Positions 8,974 to 20,016 of a stretch of 31,292 nucleotides of DNA are shown here, in pieces. The position numbers and the translations under genes are program-made. The stretch's first letter is position 1, and every line of letters starts with the position of its first letter. The notes under the pieces were generated by a model. It ran no database searches and was not told the DNA's origin. It saw only the letters and a list, made by a program, of their open reading frames with translations. The DNA comes from Dissophora ornata (taxonomy: Eukaryota > Mortierellomycota > Mortierellomycetes > Mortierellales > Mortierellaceae): NCBI GenBank assembly GCA_025201705.1, contig MU616928.1, positions 1-31,292 on the forward strand, in the 5' to 3' direction.

Positions 8974-11900
8974 ATGTCTGCCCCTCTTATTGATGCTATC
9001 GTCAAGGCCGAGAACACTGAGCAGCGTCAGGCCGCTGCCGACGCCCTTGCAGCCTTCGCCAAGTCCGAGGGTCTTGTCAAGTCCGTCGCCATCATCGAGA
9101 GCCTTTCGCCTCTCCTCGAGAACAAGAAGTCCGTCCCCCACCGTGAGGGCGCTCTTCTCGCTCTCGGATCCCTTGCCAACACCTTTGGTCAGGCTGGTGA
9201 GCCCTTCTTGATCCCTCAGATGCCCAAGGTTTTTGAGCTCTACTCCGACAAGATGGTCCCTGTCCGCCAGGCCGCCGGTGTTGCCTCCAAGGCCATCATG
9301 GGTCTCCCCACCAGATACGCCGTTCGTCTGCTCTTGCCCGTCGTCTTCCACGCCATCAAGGAGTCGAAGTGGTAAGAGTCTTTATTTATCGCCAACGGTA
9401 TCCGATGGTCTGGCATGTGCGCTGAAACCGATTGCTAATGCTGTTTGTCTGCTCCTGCTTTAATCTGACCTTGCAGGCAGTCCAAGATCGGTGCTTTGGA
9501 TATCTTGTCTGGCTTGACCCAGACCGCTCCTCAGGTAAGGAGAACACAGAGGAACAATGTCTGTGCTTTAATTGTTTGATCCGGTTTACATCGGATCAAC
9601 AATGAATTGATCAGGAGTAGCGCACGGTCTCTAACGGTTGTCCTCCCAACTCATCCCATACTATCCCTTTGTAGCAAATCTCCTCTGCTCTCTCTGATAT
9701 CATCCCCATTATCAGCGAGGCCATGTGGGACTCTAAGCCTGAGGTATGATCATTTCCCCAAGTTTGCCCCATAAGAATGAGTGCATTATAGCGTGCCTGA
9801 AACCCGTCCACACAGCTGGATGGATCGATTGGGCCAACAGCAATAGTCGTACACTTACTAAACATCGCCCTTTCTCACTCTCTTATTGATAACGCCACAC
9901 AGGTCCGTGACCAGGCTACCAAGACCACCACTGACTGCTTCAACGTCGTCGGTAACCCCGATTTGATCTCGTCCATCCCCTACTTGGTTGGATGTATCAA
10001 CCGTCCCGAGGAGGCTGCTGACTGCATTCATCAGCTCGCTGCCACCACCTTCGTCACCACCGTCGAGGAGCCCACTCTCGCCATCATGTGCCCTCTCTTG
10101 GTCCGTGGTCTTGCTGAGCGCACCCCCTCTATTCAGCGTCAGACTGCCGTCATTATCGACAACATGTGTAAGCTCGTCGAGAACCCCGCTCACGCCCAGC
10201 AGTTCTTGCCCAAGCTCTTGCCCGGTCTTGACCGCATGATCGAGATCGGTGCCTCGCCCGAGCTCCGTAACGTTGCCGAGCGTGCCCGTTCCACCCTCGT
10301 CCGTGTCGGTGGTGGTGAGCCCGGTTCCAAGGACCAGGTCGTCACCATTGCCTACACCGTCTCCTCCACCCAGGTCCTCGAGACCCTCAAGGAGAAGACC
10401 AAGTTCGTCAAGGATGACACTTTCTCTGCCACCGTCCTCGCCTACGTTTCCACCCTCTGCGCCGAGTTGATTGCCTCCCGCAACTTTGAGAAGGATGCTT
10501 GGGTCTCTTCCATTGTCCCTTACCTTTCTAACCTCGGTTCCCAGGCTGAGGTCTCTGCTGTTGCCGAGGAGGTCAACGCCTTCTATGTTGACTACGATGC
10601 CAAGAACGCTCTCTCCAACGCCGCTGTTGCTGATATTGAGGAGGGTGAGCTTCTCTGCGACTGCGAGTTCTCTCTCGCTTATGGTGGTATGATCTTGTTG
10701 AACAAGACCCGCCTCAACCTTCGTCGTGGTCAGCGTTACGGTCTTTGCGGACCCAACGGTGTCGGAAAGTCGACCCTCATGCGCGCCATTGCCGAAGGTC
10801 AGCTCGAGGGCTTCCCCTCGCCCGATGAGCTCCGTACCGTTTTCGTCGAGCACAACCTCCAGGCTGAGGATGCCGATCTCCCCGTCGTCACCTTCATTTT
10901 CAACGATGAGAAGATCAAGACCCTCGAGAAGCAGAGCGTCATCGACATGCTCGAGTCTGTCGGCTTCGACAAGGAGAAACAGGACCAGGCCGTCGGTTCC
11001 CTTTCCGGTGGTTGGAAGATGAAGTTGGAGTTGGCCCGTGCCATGTTGATGAACGCCGATATCTTGTTGCTGGATGAGCCTACCAACCATTTGGATGTTG
11101 CCAACGTCGCCTGGTTGCAGAACTACCTCACCTCCCTCACCAACGTCACCTCCATGATCGTTTCCCACGACTCTGGTTTCTTGGATTCCGTCTGCACTGG
11201 TATTATCCACTACGAGCAGCGCAAGCTCAAGAAGTACAAGGGTAACCTGTCCAAGTTCGTCGAGCAGTACCCCCAGGGCAAGTCTTACTACGAGTTGTCG
11301 GCTTCGCCCATTTCCTTCAAGCTCCCTGAGCCCGGTTTCTTGGATGGTGTCAAGTCCAAGGATAAGGCCCTTGTCAAGCTCCAGAACATTGACTTTGCCT
11401 ACCCCGGCAGCTCCAAGTTGACCATCATGAACATGTCTTGCCAGGTCTCGCTCAACTCCCGTGTCGCTGTCATCGGACCTAACGGTGCCGGAAAGTCGAC
11501 CCTCATCAAGGTCTTGACTGGTGAGACCGTCCCTACTGACGGTGTTGTCACCAAGCACCCCAACGTCCGTGTCGCCTACGTCGCTCAGCACGCTTTCCAC
11601 CACGTCGAGCAGCACTTGGACAGCACCCCCAACGAGTACATCCGTTGGCGTTACCAGTATGGCGAGGATCGTGAGATGAACAGCAAGGCCACTCGCCAGA
11701 TCTCGCCCGAGGAGGAGGCCCAGATGAAGAAGTTCTTCCAGTGGGAGATCAACGAGAAGATTGAGAAGGTCCAGATCGACGATCTCTATGGACGTCGCAA
11801 GGCCAAGCGTTCGTTCGAGTACGAGGTTCAGTTCGTCGGTCGCTCGTACGAGGACAACGCCTGGATCGCCCGTGAGAAGCTTGAGGAGTGGGGTTTCGAG

Positions 11901-12473
11901 AAGATTCTCCAGGCCTTTGACGACAAGGAGGCTGCCAAGGCTGGTGCCTGGACCCGCTCCTTGACTGCCGTCGAGGTCGAGAAGCACTTGGCTGATCTTG
12001 GTTTGGATGCCGAGTTTGCCTCCCACAGCCGTATCCGCGGTCTTTCCGGTGGTCAGAAGGTCAAGGTCGTCCTTGCCGCCGCCATGTGGCTCAACCCTCA
12101 CTTGTTGGTCTTGGACGAGCCCACCAACTACTTGGATCGTGACTCTCTTGGAGCTCTTTCCGGCGCCATCAAGGAGTTCGGTGGTGGAGTTGTTATCATT
12201 TCCCACAACCGTGAGTTCACCGACACTGTCACTGCTGAGAGGTGGTCGGTTGACGCTGGTAAGCTCGTTGTCTCCGGCAACAACTACACCCAGAAGAACT
12301 TGGAGAAGATTGTCATGAAGGAGGAGGAGACCAAGATCGATGCCTTCGGTAACGTCGAGAAGGTCAAGTCTACACGCAAGTTGTCCCGCAAGGAGTTGAA
12401 GGAGAAGCAGAAGCGTCGCGCTGCTGCCAAGAAGCGCGGTGAGGAGGTCTCTGACTCTGAGGAGGAATTTTAA
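8974..12473 (+). CDS. TEF3: translation elongation factor 3 (eEF3), ABC-F ATPase (4 exons, 1031 aa)
   Basis: Fungal ribosome-bound ATPase that releases E-site tRNA during elongation. Exons 8974-9371, 9477-9534, 9675-9743 and 9903-12473 join in frame to 1031 residues (yeast EF-3 is 1044). The N-terminal third is HEAT-repeat helices. ABC domain 1 has Walker A GPNGVGKST at ~458, signature LSGGWKMK at ~542 and Walker B LLLDEPTNHLD. ABC domain 2 has Walker A GPNGAGKST at ~700, signature LSGGQKVK at ~889 and LVLDEPTNYLD. The insert between the domain 2 Walker A and signature, with ANEYIRWRYQYG-like sequence, is the EF-3 chromodomain region. The C-terminus is highly basic (KEKQKRRAAAKKRGEE) then acidic, as in family members that contact the ribosome. 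Extreme codon bias shows high expression. Three small introns are clustered at the 5' end. Confidence 0.98.
9572..9602 (+). promoter_or_regulatory. hairpin inside EF-3 intron 2
   Basis: TTGATCCG (9576-9583) is perfectly complementary to CGGATCAA (9592-9599) around an 8-base loop. TTG (9572-9574... with one bulged T) and CAA extend the stem. It lies within intron 2 (9535-9674). Its function is unknown; it may simply shorten the splice-site distance. Confidence 0.4.
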
Positions 12474-14570
12474 GCAACCAACAAGAAATGTCTTGAGGCT
12501 GTTTTATTGTGATCGCTTTAGAGATTCTAGAGACATATTCCCCTGCCCCTTCCAACGCACTCTCGCTTCTTGTCATCATCCGCTTCCTTCACCTGCATTT
12601 TGCTTGCATCAGTTCTAGATTTGTTTGTAGATATATCGTTGACCTCTTTTCTTTTCTTCCTTTTTTTTAAAGACTCTTTTGTCTCCATTAATTGTTCTTA
12701 TTAAAAACTTTTCGTTTTGTTTTGAAAGTATATCAACGATGCCTTTGACATGAATGACAGAAAAATGGATAGTCTATCATAAAATGACGTTTTGAACGCA
12801 CGGTCTACCACGGACACGGTTTCGCTCCCCGCGGACAATGAAAGTAAGAAATGCAAATAAGCGAAGCCCATCATCACGTATCACCTTTGTTTCATGGTGC
12901 CGTCAGCTATGGACTGAAAAAAAGTAAAGCGACCTTGCGGGATGCAAAGTCGTGTCGTAAAATGACAGACAAGAGGATGAGGGGAGTGACGGCAAAATAT
13001 TCCCATGATTTGTCATTTCATCCCACCATGCGAGTAATTGAACCTTAGACGAGGACGCGTTTGTTACAATTATTTTGTTTGCTGTTTGAACAGAGCTATA
13101 TCCCTTTCTACCAGTCCGAAGAACGCTAGCAACAACAACGGTAAAAGCAACAAACAGCAGATGCAGATGTTAATTATAACAGCAGCAACACCTAGTCCCA
13201 GTATGTTGACTATAAACACGGCATGCAGAAAACATGGACGCACAACGTAAATACGACGTGAACAAACAGAGGCACATGAAAAAAAAAAATCAGGCCACCA
13301 TGCCGTTGGCCAATAAGCGGTCTGTGAAACCATCCCATAATTGGCAGACACCAATGCATGCAGCCCCTGCAAACAGACTGACGTGAGGGGCTCAAAGTTG
13401 CCGCGAACAGACGTTATGTTTATGGTCTACACCGACGACCGGATATTGCTCCAGGGATACTGTCGATACATTCGTTTGCCCGCCTGCTCAATCTCCTAGG
13501 AACCCACTGCATATTCAGGATGCGATGCGTAGCGTTCTATTCCGTCCGACTCTTCGCCATTCGACATAGAAAAAGTGAACGCCTAGATCGTGACCAAAGT
13601 AGGCTCTCTAAACAAGCTCTCGCTTGGAGGGAGGCGCGGCTCGCCCGCTCGCTTTGGCTTCGACATCCTACTGGCATGTGCTTAACCGGGTTCATGTATT
13701 TTATATTCCCAGTCCCCATAGTAGCGGGCAGGTGCACGCATGCATGGAAGACATGGCGCCAGATCACCCCACATGCACCGTGTGTCCTGGCTGATTATTG
13801 TTCCCTTTGTCCACAGTGCGATGATCGTTGACGTGGTACGTAATGCTCAAATGCATCCAGCACACAACGACACACGCACGGCTAAACAGCTAAACACGCC
13901 ACTTTCCTCATCTAGCTGTTCTGTCAAGGGACTGGAATAAAATGCGCATGCTTGCCCGCATTCATGTGTCTTTCGTCTGAGTGGACAGTGTTCGTCGATC
14001 AGGCACCTCAGGGGAGAAGGGGCTTTTTTTTTTTTTTTCAATCCGTGGGTTCTTCAAATACGATTTACATGTTGAGTAAACAGCATCGACGGCTGTGGGA
14101 ATAGATGAACAACAGCCGCATTCTCAGTGTAGCACACACAGACTGACACCTGCCGTTACCGGTCTTTCGTTGCTCTCTTTCTCTTTCGCTTTGTCAACAA
14201 CACCTTGCTTTTCGCTACATTCTCCCACACCCTCCCTCCAATCTGCGTACGTTATTCGGATAATAATCGAAAGCACATACACCCAACATTTCTGAAAAAC
14301 AGCGAGATAATCTATGCGATTGGTGCAGGAATAAAGTAAAATGCTCTCAACCACGGCGAGTGACTGAACCAGTCCAGATGTGGGAGGCCTGCGCTGTTCG
14401 CTCGATGCCGAGAAACCAGACCACTGAGGACTATTCATTCGATTGACTCTCTTGGAACGCTGATGCTTTGCAACACGCTGCATGCAAACCACATCTCCCC
14501 ACCTCTATCTGAGAGCCTCCATCTCCACCGAGGCAGGCTATCACTCTCGCATAGGATCAGCCCCCCATCA
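12474..14570. other. 2.1 kb intergenic region, no supported gene
   Basis: The first ~200 bases are T-rich and fit the EF-3 3' UTR. The rest holds only short open frames without codon bias, domain motifs or coherent splice sites on either strand. A 15-base T run ends near 14039. The last part is the promoter of the secreted protein gene. No tRNA or rRNA was recognised. Confidence 0.55.
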
Positions 14571-14577
14571 ACCAACG

Positions 14578-14585
14578 TATAAATA
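14578..14585 (+). promoter_or_regulatory. TATA box of the secreted protein gene
   Basis: TATAAATA lies 96 nt upstream of the ATG at 14674, followed by a CT/CA-rich leader. The spacing and the consensus fit a fungal TATA box. Confidence 0.65.
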
Positions 14586-14673
14586 CCTTTTCGTCCCTTG
14601 TCTCTTTCCTCACCTCACACCTCACACCTTCTTCCAGCTCCTCTCTTCCCGTTAACAGCCTCCAACTCCCAAA

Positions 14674-15213
14674 ATGCAGATCAAGACCCTCGCCCTTGCC
14701 GCCGTCGCCGTCGTTGCCGTCAGCGCCCAGACCTTCGATAACAACACCTGCACCCAGTGTGTCTACGGCTCCTTCAGCAAGGACACCAGCTGCGCGGCCC
14801 TCAACTCTACTGAATTGGCTCAGCTCGAGGCTGCCTTCAGCAACAACACTGTCAACCCTCTTGCCATTGCCGCGGCCAACCAGGTCCCCGCAATCCATAC
14901 CTGCATCTGTCACTGGGCCCAAACTGCCTTCACTAGCACCGGAGCTGCTGGCTCATGCATTTCTGGCACCACCCCCACCTGCAACTCCACCCAGGTTGGG
15001 GAGGCCGAGGCCGGTATCTCTGGCTTGAACCAAATCCTTAGCTGCGCTGCCTCGACCAACACGACCGGCGGTTCGACTGCTACTGGCTCTGCTACTGGCT
15101 CGGCCTCCACTGCCACTGCCACCACCAAGCCGAGCGGTGCCTCCATCCAGATGAAGATGCCCTATGTTCTCTCCGTTGCTGCCATCGGTCTTGCTGCCCT
15201 CGCCGGCTTTTAA
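14674..15213 (+). CDS. secreted cysteine-rich protein, predicted GPI-anchored (179 aa)
   Basis: Single-exon gene. Residues 1-18 form a signal peptide (MQIKTLALAAVAVVAVSA, cleavage before QTF). The mature part has eight cysteines at 26, 29, 40, 77, 79, 95, 103 and 124, and several N-glycosylation sequons (Asn23, 44, 57, 104, 129). A Ser/Thr/Gly-rich linker (about 126-155) follows, then a hydrophobic C-terminus (VLSVAAIGLAALAGF) ending at the stop. This is the layout of a fungal GPI-anchored cell-surface protein. Eight cysteines recall CFEM proteins, but the spacing (CxxC, then CxC) does not match the CFEM pattern I know, so I do not assign it. Codons are strongly C-ending, suggesting good expression. 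The surface role is inferred and no function is known. Confidence 0.9.
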   Translation: MQIKTLALAAVAVVAVSAQTFDNNTCTQCVYGSFSKDTSCAALNSTELAQLEAAFSNNTVNPLAIAAANQVPAIHTCICHWAQTAFTSTGAAGSCISGTTPTCNSTQVGEAEAGISGLNQILSCAASTNTTGGSTATGSATGSASTATATTKPSGASIQMKMPYVLSVAAIGLAALAGF

Positions 15214-15443
15214 ATGGGCTAAGCGGGAAGGAAAGAGCATCTTTTTAGAGAAAAAGAAACCTCTTTCCCATCCCTTTGCTCATCCAGCGCTTTATTCTGC
15301 ATTGCAACTTGGCTGTTTATTTGCGACGACGGTGACCTCTTGGATCCTTCCCACTCTACCTCTCTCTCTCTCTTTACCTTTTTACCTCGCTTGTAATAAT
15401 CTACACAAAACCCAGGTTTTTTTTTGGCAGCTTGTAATATAAT

Positions 15444-15449
15444 AATAAA
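15444..15449 (+). terminator. poly(A) signal AATAAA after the secreted protein gene
   Basis: AATAAA in an AT-rich stretch about 230 nt past the stop codon, preceded by T-rich sequence. It is a plausible 3'-end signal for the gene at 14674-15213. Confidence 0.45.
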
Positions 15450-16270
15450 AACACATAATTATTTGTCCAACCTTGGGAAGAAAGTAAAAAACAAAACAAA
15501 TATTCGTTGCAACGGCTGATGCACTGCAATGAAGACAGTTTGTGCTGCCCATGGAAGCAAAATCAATGCAGGAGAGGCGCGGGGGTTCTCGATCAAAGAC
15601 TTTTTGTGTTGGGCGTGGAGAACAAAGCGTATTTTTGATTGAACATGTGTTACTGTACGTGTTTGCACCCTGCCTGTGTACATGGTTGCACTGCCACAAT
15701 CTTTGGAAAATTTTCAAGTCCGTAATGCTTGTGCAAAGCACGTTGCCAGGCCAGTGCGACGGGCTCACCAGGAACTCTCCGATCCCCTGAGGGTAGCATG
15801 GCTATTGGTGGCCAAAGCTGGGGCCTATATGTCGCACCGGAAGCCGGCCTCCAGTTGCCATGGCTAGTGACAAATAGTAAAATGTGCATCAATAACATGG
15901 CCAAACAAAATAAAATAGTCAAAAACGAGTTACCTGGAGACACCAGCGACCCCTACATAGGAAGCAATGAACGACAGAAACGGTCAGCTATTGATGGCCC
16001 ATTCGGACAATGTAAGAGGCAAGGGAGCTTGTCTTTGGCGCTGTAGTTGCTATATCCGTGTCCCCAATAACTGACCGTGACAACTGGGGGTCTCTCTTTC
16101 TGCGTCGGCACTTCGAAGAATCCTATCTCCTATAGGTTATACATTGATAACTAATAAGAGAGTCTAACATCTTACCTTGAAGGAATCCTTGATGCCAGAG
16201 CGAGAAAAGAAAGAGAACGTATCAGAGACGCGTCTCAGAGGTGCCTATAAACCCTGTACGTGTTTCTGGA
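15450..16270. other. intergenic region with ambiguous open frames
   Basis: Frames of 50-100 codons are open on both strands. On the minus strand there are donor-like sites near 16175 (AAG|GTAAGA) and 15934 (CAG|GTAACT) and an acceptor-like TAG near 15866. I could not join these into one consistent frame, and codon bias is weak, so no gene is called. Confidence 0.4.
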
Positions 16271-16273
16271 AAC

Positions 16274-16279
16274 TTTATT
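16274..16279 (-). terminator. poly(A) signal AATAAA of the candidate gene at 16296-16825
   Basis: AATAAA on the minus strand, 17 nt past the TAG stop at 16296-16298. Its position right after the stop supports the candidate gene ending here. Confidence 0.45.
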
Positions 16280-16295
16280 CAGACGAAGACATCGT

Positions 16296-16825
16296 CTACT
16301 GTAGCCCATCAAGGTCAATCGCGGTCATGTTATCCATATCTAAAGTCGTGCCTGGGAACATGATGCTCGCGGCAGAGGCGAGGTGGCAATAACGGAAGGC
16401 GGCGGAAAGAGGGTCCAAAGTGCGGAATGGGTGGATTTCGGCGAGCTCTGGCTTGGTGAGGATGAGAGCGATGAGGATGCATGCAGATTGCAGAGGTCCG
16501 TGGTGAGAATCAACAGCTACATAGAGAGGACAACAGCAAGATCACTAAGATGACAGAGCCACTCTCCAGCGACTTGGAATTAGGTTTCCAGGGGCCTTTT
16601 TTTATGGTTTCCACGTACGCACATTCTGGTGGTCCATTGGGCTTTGTGCCCTTGTGACCCCTTGCCGCTCTTCTCTTTCTTCATTCCCTTGCCTGAAATG
16701 TGGAGAAAGGAGAGGGCGAGAAAGCAGGGATGGGATGGATAAGCGAGGATAGTCTACTAGACTGTTGTGGCATACCTCGAGAGAAACGACGGGAAGGACA
16801 TATGCTGGCAGGCGCGTGAACACAT
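16296..16825 (-). CDS. probable small unrecognised gene (3 exons, ~114 aa)
   Basis: The best-supported part is the last exon (16296-16516). It is a 73-codon frame with strong C-ending codon bias like EF-3 (runs of ATC, CTC, ACC, GCC), encoding hydrophobic helices such as ACILIALILTKPELAE and AAFRYCHLASAASIMF. It follows a good acceptor (pyrimidine tract, then TAG) and is followed by AATAAA. One consistent model adds exons 16619-16692 and 16776-16825, starting MCSRACQHMSF, through GTATGC...CAG and GTACGT...TAG introns. The 5' part is less certain. It could be a remnant of a larger gene, for example a transcription-factor regulatory domain, but I see no DNA-binding motif. It is divergent from the gene at 17151, with 325 nt between the start codons. 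Confidence 0.45.
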
Positions 16826-16897
16826 TTTTGCAGATTATTGTAGAGGACTACATTGTCGCCTTGCGCACTGATAGCGACGCGAGAATGCCTCCAATTG

Positions 16898-16911
16898 GTC
16901 TGTCTGTCTGT

Positions 16912-16942
<31 letters not shown>
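16898..16942 (+). repeat. (GTCT)n-(GCCT)n tetranucleotide microsatellite
   Basis: About four GTCT-type units pass into about seven CCTG-type units. It lies between the divergent starts at 16825 and 17151, so in a putative shared promoter. C-to-T interruptions show it is imperfect. Confidence 0.9.
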
Positions 16943-16943
<1 letters not shown>

Positions 16944-17020
16944 TTGTCAGCCTGTCGTGGTGGCAACCGACAGGGTGGTTTCGTGGATGCGCATTTCAGG
17001 ATTTTTTTATTTAATTTGAC

Positions 17021-17062
17021 TCCTTTCTTTCCTTTCTTCCTTTCTTTCTTCCTTTCTCTCTC
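17021..17062 (+). repeat. CTTT/CTTC pyrimidine tract in the leader of the Ser-rich gene
   Basis: An uninterrupted run of C and T composed of TTTC and TTCC units, ending about 90 nt before the ATG at 17151. Such tracts are common just upstream of fungal transcription starts. Confidence 0.8.
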
Positions 17063-17150
17063 GCTCCACACACACGCAAGCACAACATTAAACCTTCAGC
17101 TTGAACAACTCCCCCATCTTTTCTGCTTCTTCTTCTCTTCAAACAGCCAC

Positions 17151-18398
17151 ATGTCCCATCAACGAGCCAACTCGACTTCGTCCATCTCCAGCAACAGCGC
17201 CTTTGATACCCATCACAACAGCAACGGCAACCTGAACCACAAGTACAGCGGAGGCATGGCCACCGACTCTTCCTCTGCAGCCACTGCCTCAGCTGCACCG
17301 CTCTCGATCTCCATCCCCCGTCAGAGATCCTTCTCTACTTCCTTATCGCTGGCGAACTCGCCGCGAACTTTCACAGGCTCGTCCATCATTGCCAACCCTA
17401 GCAATGGGCTCTTTAGCAACTCCCCCGGTGTATCCGGCAGTACTACCCCATTCGCTTCTGCGTTTGGTGGACCGTTGTCGCCTACTACGGCTTCTGCACC
17501 TAACCATAGTAATGGTGGCGCGAACCCATCGACGGCGCCGGTGCTTCATAGACGGTTCTCAAGCAGCTTTAATCAACTGAACCAGATTGCATCTCCAAGC
17601 AATAGCATGGGATCCCAGGTAAATATCGGGAGCATACAAAGAAATAGGGAGCTGAAAAGAAATTGTGGAACGCATACCAGAGCAACACACAAAACATATG
17701 CACGCACAAAAAAGAAAAAGAGGGCCATAGCGATTTTTGCAAATCAAACCACAAGACAGCGTCGATTGATTGATTACTTTTCTTCTTCCTTCGTATCTGT
17801 TTTCTCATATGACCGTTGCATGACGACGAGAGGCCCATTATCTGTTGTTTGTTGTTTGCAATTTGCAATCAACCAATGTTTCTTCAGCATTTTCTTTTTT
17901 CTTGCTCGGAGGATTTTTGAGGTTCTATGCTGCGTTATCTTGACAATCCATCAATCCATATCATTTCAATTATAGGCAAATGAGCGAGGTCGAAGAGCCA
18001 GCTTTTTTGGTGGCGCATCGCCTCAAATATTGACCAGCACATCTTCGGTTCCATCTAATGTCGAAACTAACAAGACCTCCCCAACTTCTGGAGGAGCAGG
18101 AGGACTGTTCCGCAAGTTTTCGACCACAGGCAGGTCTGCAGGACATCCGTTCGATAGAAACGACACGGGTCCTGCCGGCGCGGGTCCTCAACCCAACAGT
18201 ACCCAACAACTACAGCATCAGCAGAAATCGGACCAGCAGTTTGCACAGGCGCATGCGCCGACGCCAGTGCATGGTGTCGCTGCATCTGGAAACGGTCGTC
18301 TGAGTGCTATTGATAAGCTGAAACCTTCGCAGGATAAGCATTCCCGGTCGAGCAGCCCAATGAGGAGCATGATTCTGAACGGACAGATGCTGGATTAA
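17151..18398 (+). CDS. Ser-rich disordered protein with basic-Ser motifs (2 exons, 296 aa)
   Basis: Exon 1 (17151-17618) and exon 2 (17976-18398) join in phase 0 across a 357-nt GTAAAT...TAG intron, giving 296 residues. The protein is almost entirely low-complexity Ser/Asn/Pro/Gly/Gln, without a folded domain I recognise. Three arginine-directed phosphorylation motifs stand out: RQRSFS, RRFSSS and RRASFF (the last right after the splice junction). They fit PKA/AGC kinase sites and 14-3-3 docking. A further basic/Ser patch, HSRSSSPMRSM, is near the C-terminus. A signalling adaptor or transcription regulator controlled by phosphorylation is inference. The start is the first in-frame ATG after the pyrimidine tract and a possible CAG acceptor. 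No function is known to me. Confidence 0.8.
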
Positions 18399-20016
18399 GA
18401 ACGGAAGAAAAAGAAGAGGAGAGAAGGGAATGCAGCTGGGTTGGGGAAACAAGGAAGAAGGGGCCTCCCTCTCTCTATCTCTGTTCATTGTATACCCTGC
18501 TCGCAGTCTTCCCAGTCCGCTTCTTTTTTCTATCGGTATCTCTCTGTCTTTCTCGGTCTCCCACTGTCGGTCTATCGGTTTCTTGGTTCTGCTACTCGTT
18601 GTTATGTCTCTGACTGTGTGTCGTTTTCGGTCTTATGCGCAGAGCTGAAAGTTACCCAATGCACATATCGTCTGCATAGTTTCTCCTTTTTTTCGTTTCT
18701 GTTCTGTTCTGTTCTTTTCCTCTTTCTCTGCCTTCCCTCTTTCTATTTTTCTCTCGCACGCTGCCGCATCATCATGCAGGGATGGAAAGAACATAACGGG
18801 TTGTGCGGGAGGACTGGGACAGACGTAACTTTGTATATATAACTGTTTTCAACCACTATCGCTCGTCGTCGCCTTCTCGCCGTTCTCGCGTCTTCTTTTT
18901 ATGTTGTGTTCTCGTCTTTGAACATGGCGTGCTACACGAGATTTCGCCCTCTTTGGTAAAAAAAGTACTCCCCACTCCAAAAAAAAAAATATGCTGATTA
19001 TATTTAGCGTCTTGGTGTACAACTCACCCCTTATCTGTCGTTTATTCGTGCTATCTTTCTTATCAGTTGTCAAAAGTAAATCTGTATGTATTGTGCCCAA
19101 TCAATATTTTTTGCAATGCAGGCAATAAAACGAAAAAGAAAACTAGACTGCCAGCTGAGGCTTGCTCCATAAAACAGGAAACGAGTCAACGGGAATCACA
19201 GATCGCGGTGACACAGAAACTTGAATATTACTCCCGCCCCCTCCCCTCTTTCCTTTCTCTTCCCTTGCAAAATTCCATCACTACACACTTTTGAGGAAGA
19301 TGTTTGCTCCCTCTTCGCACGCGTCAAGTAAAAACCAAAAAAAAAACCAAAAACGTAAACGTGAGCATGTAGATCGGTCACATGCCTAGACACGTCGCAC
19401 AAAACATACGCGAACGCGTTTCGTTGAGTTCAAATTTCGTATACAAATATATATTTTTTTTTCAATGTCAGACAACAAAACGCGCGCGCTCTTCATGACG
19501 ATATCAACCACATGTCATCTCATTCTACGATTCCATGTTTCAAGGCGAAGAATAAATAGAAGAGAGAGAGAGAGGAATTATATTTAGGACCCTACCACAA
19601 AGCAAGACTTATAGGAAAGAGAGAATTACACTATTACAGGGACGAGAAAACGGGCAAAGGAAAAAGATATAGAGCAAACACAAAGTAAATAAAGAAAACA
19701 ATACTATTAATTAGGTTGCACGATGGCTATAGGTAGAAGGAAAGGAAGAATATTGATGACAACAAGCGAACAAAAAACAAAGGAAAGAAAGATTGGTAAT
19801 GGAAAAAAAAGGCCGGCCTTCTTCGCACGAAGTTAATGCCGGCAAGACAAAGAGAGAGAAAAAAAACAAGAGGGATCGATAAAAGAAGACATACACAGGT
19901 ATTCTAACATAAATCCATGCCGTACGCTGCAGGAAAAAACTTCCCCAGAACACAGAAACAAACAAGGGAAACCCCCCCCGGAGGGACAGAAAACTAAATC
20001 CCCTCGAGCTTCAATT
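18399..20016. other. 1.6 kb T-rich convergent intergenic region
   Basis: 3' flanks of the Ser-rich gene (plus) and the G-alpha gene (minus). It is T/CT-rich up to ~18960 and AT-rich afterwards, with a (GA)n run near 19559-19575 and many A runs. No coding frame with bias or motif was seen. Confidence 0.6.

Noticed and set aside
9858..12206. 782-codon open frame on the minus strand antisense to EF-3
   Set aside because: Same cause: EF-3 avoids codons that would create antisense stops. The product is low-complexity Leu/Gly/Val/Asp sequence with no recognisable domain.
13520..13831. 103-codon plus-strand frame in the gap after EF-3
   Set aside because: Random-looking composition, codon use unlike the real genes here, and no conserved motif seen.
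16751..16763. 13-base palindrome AGTCTAcTAGACT
   Set aside because: Short perfect palindromes are expected by chance in 31 kb, and it falls in a proposed intron.
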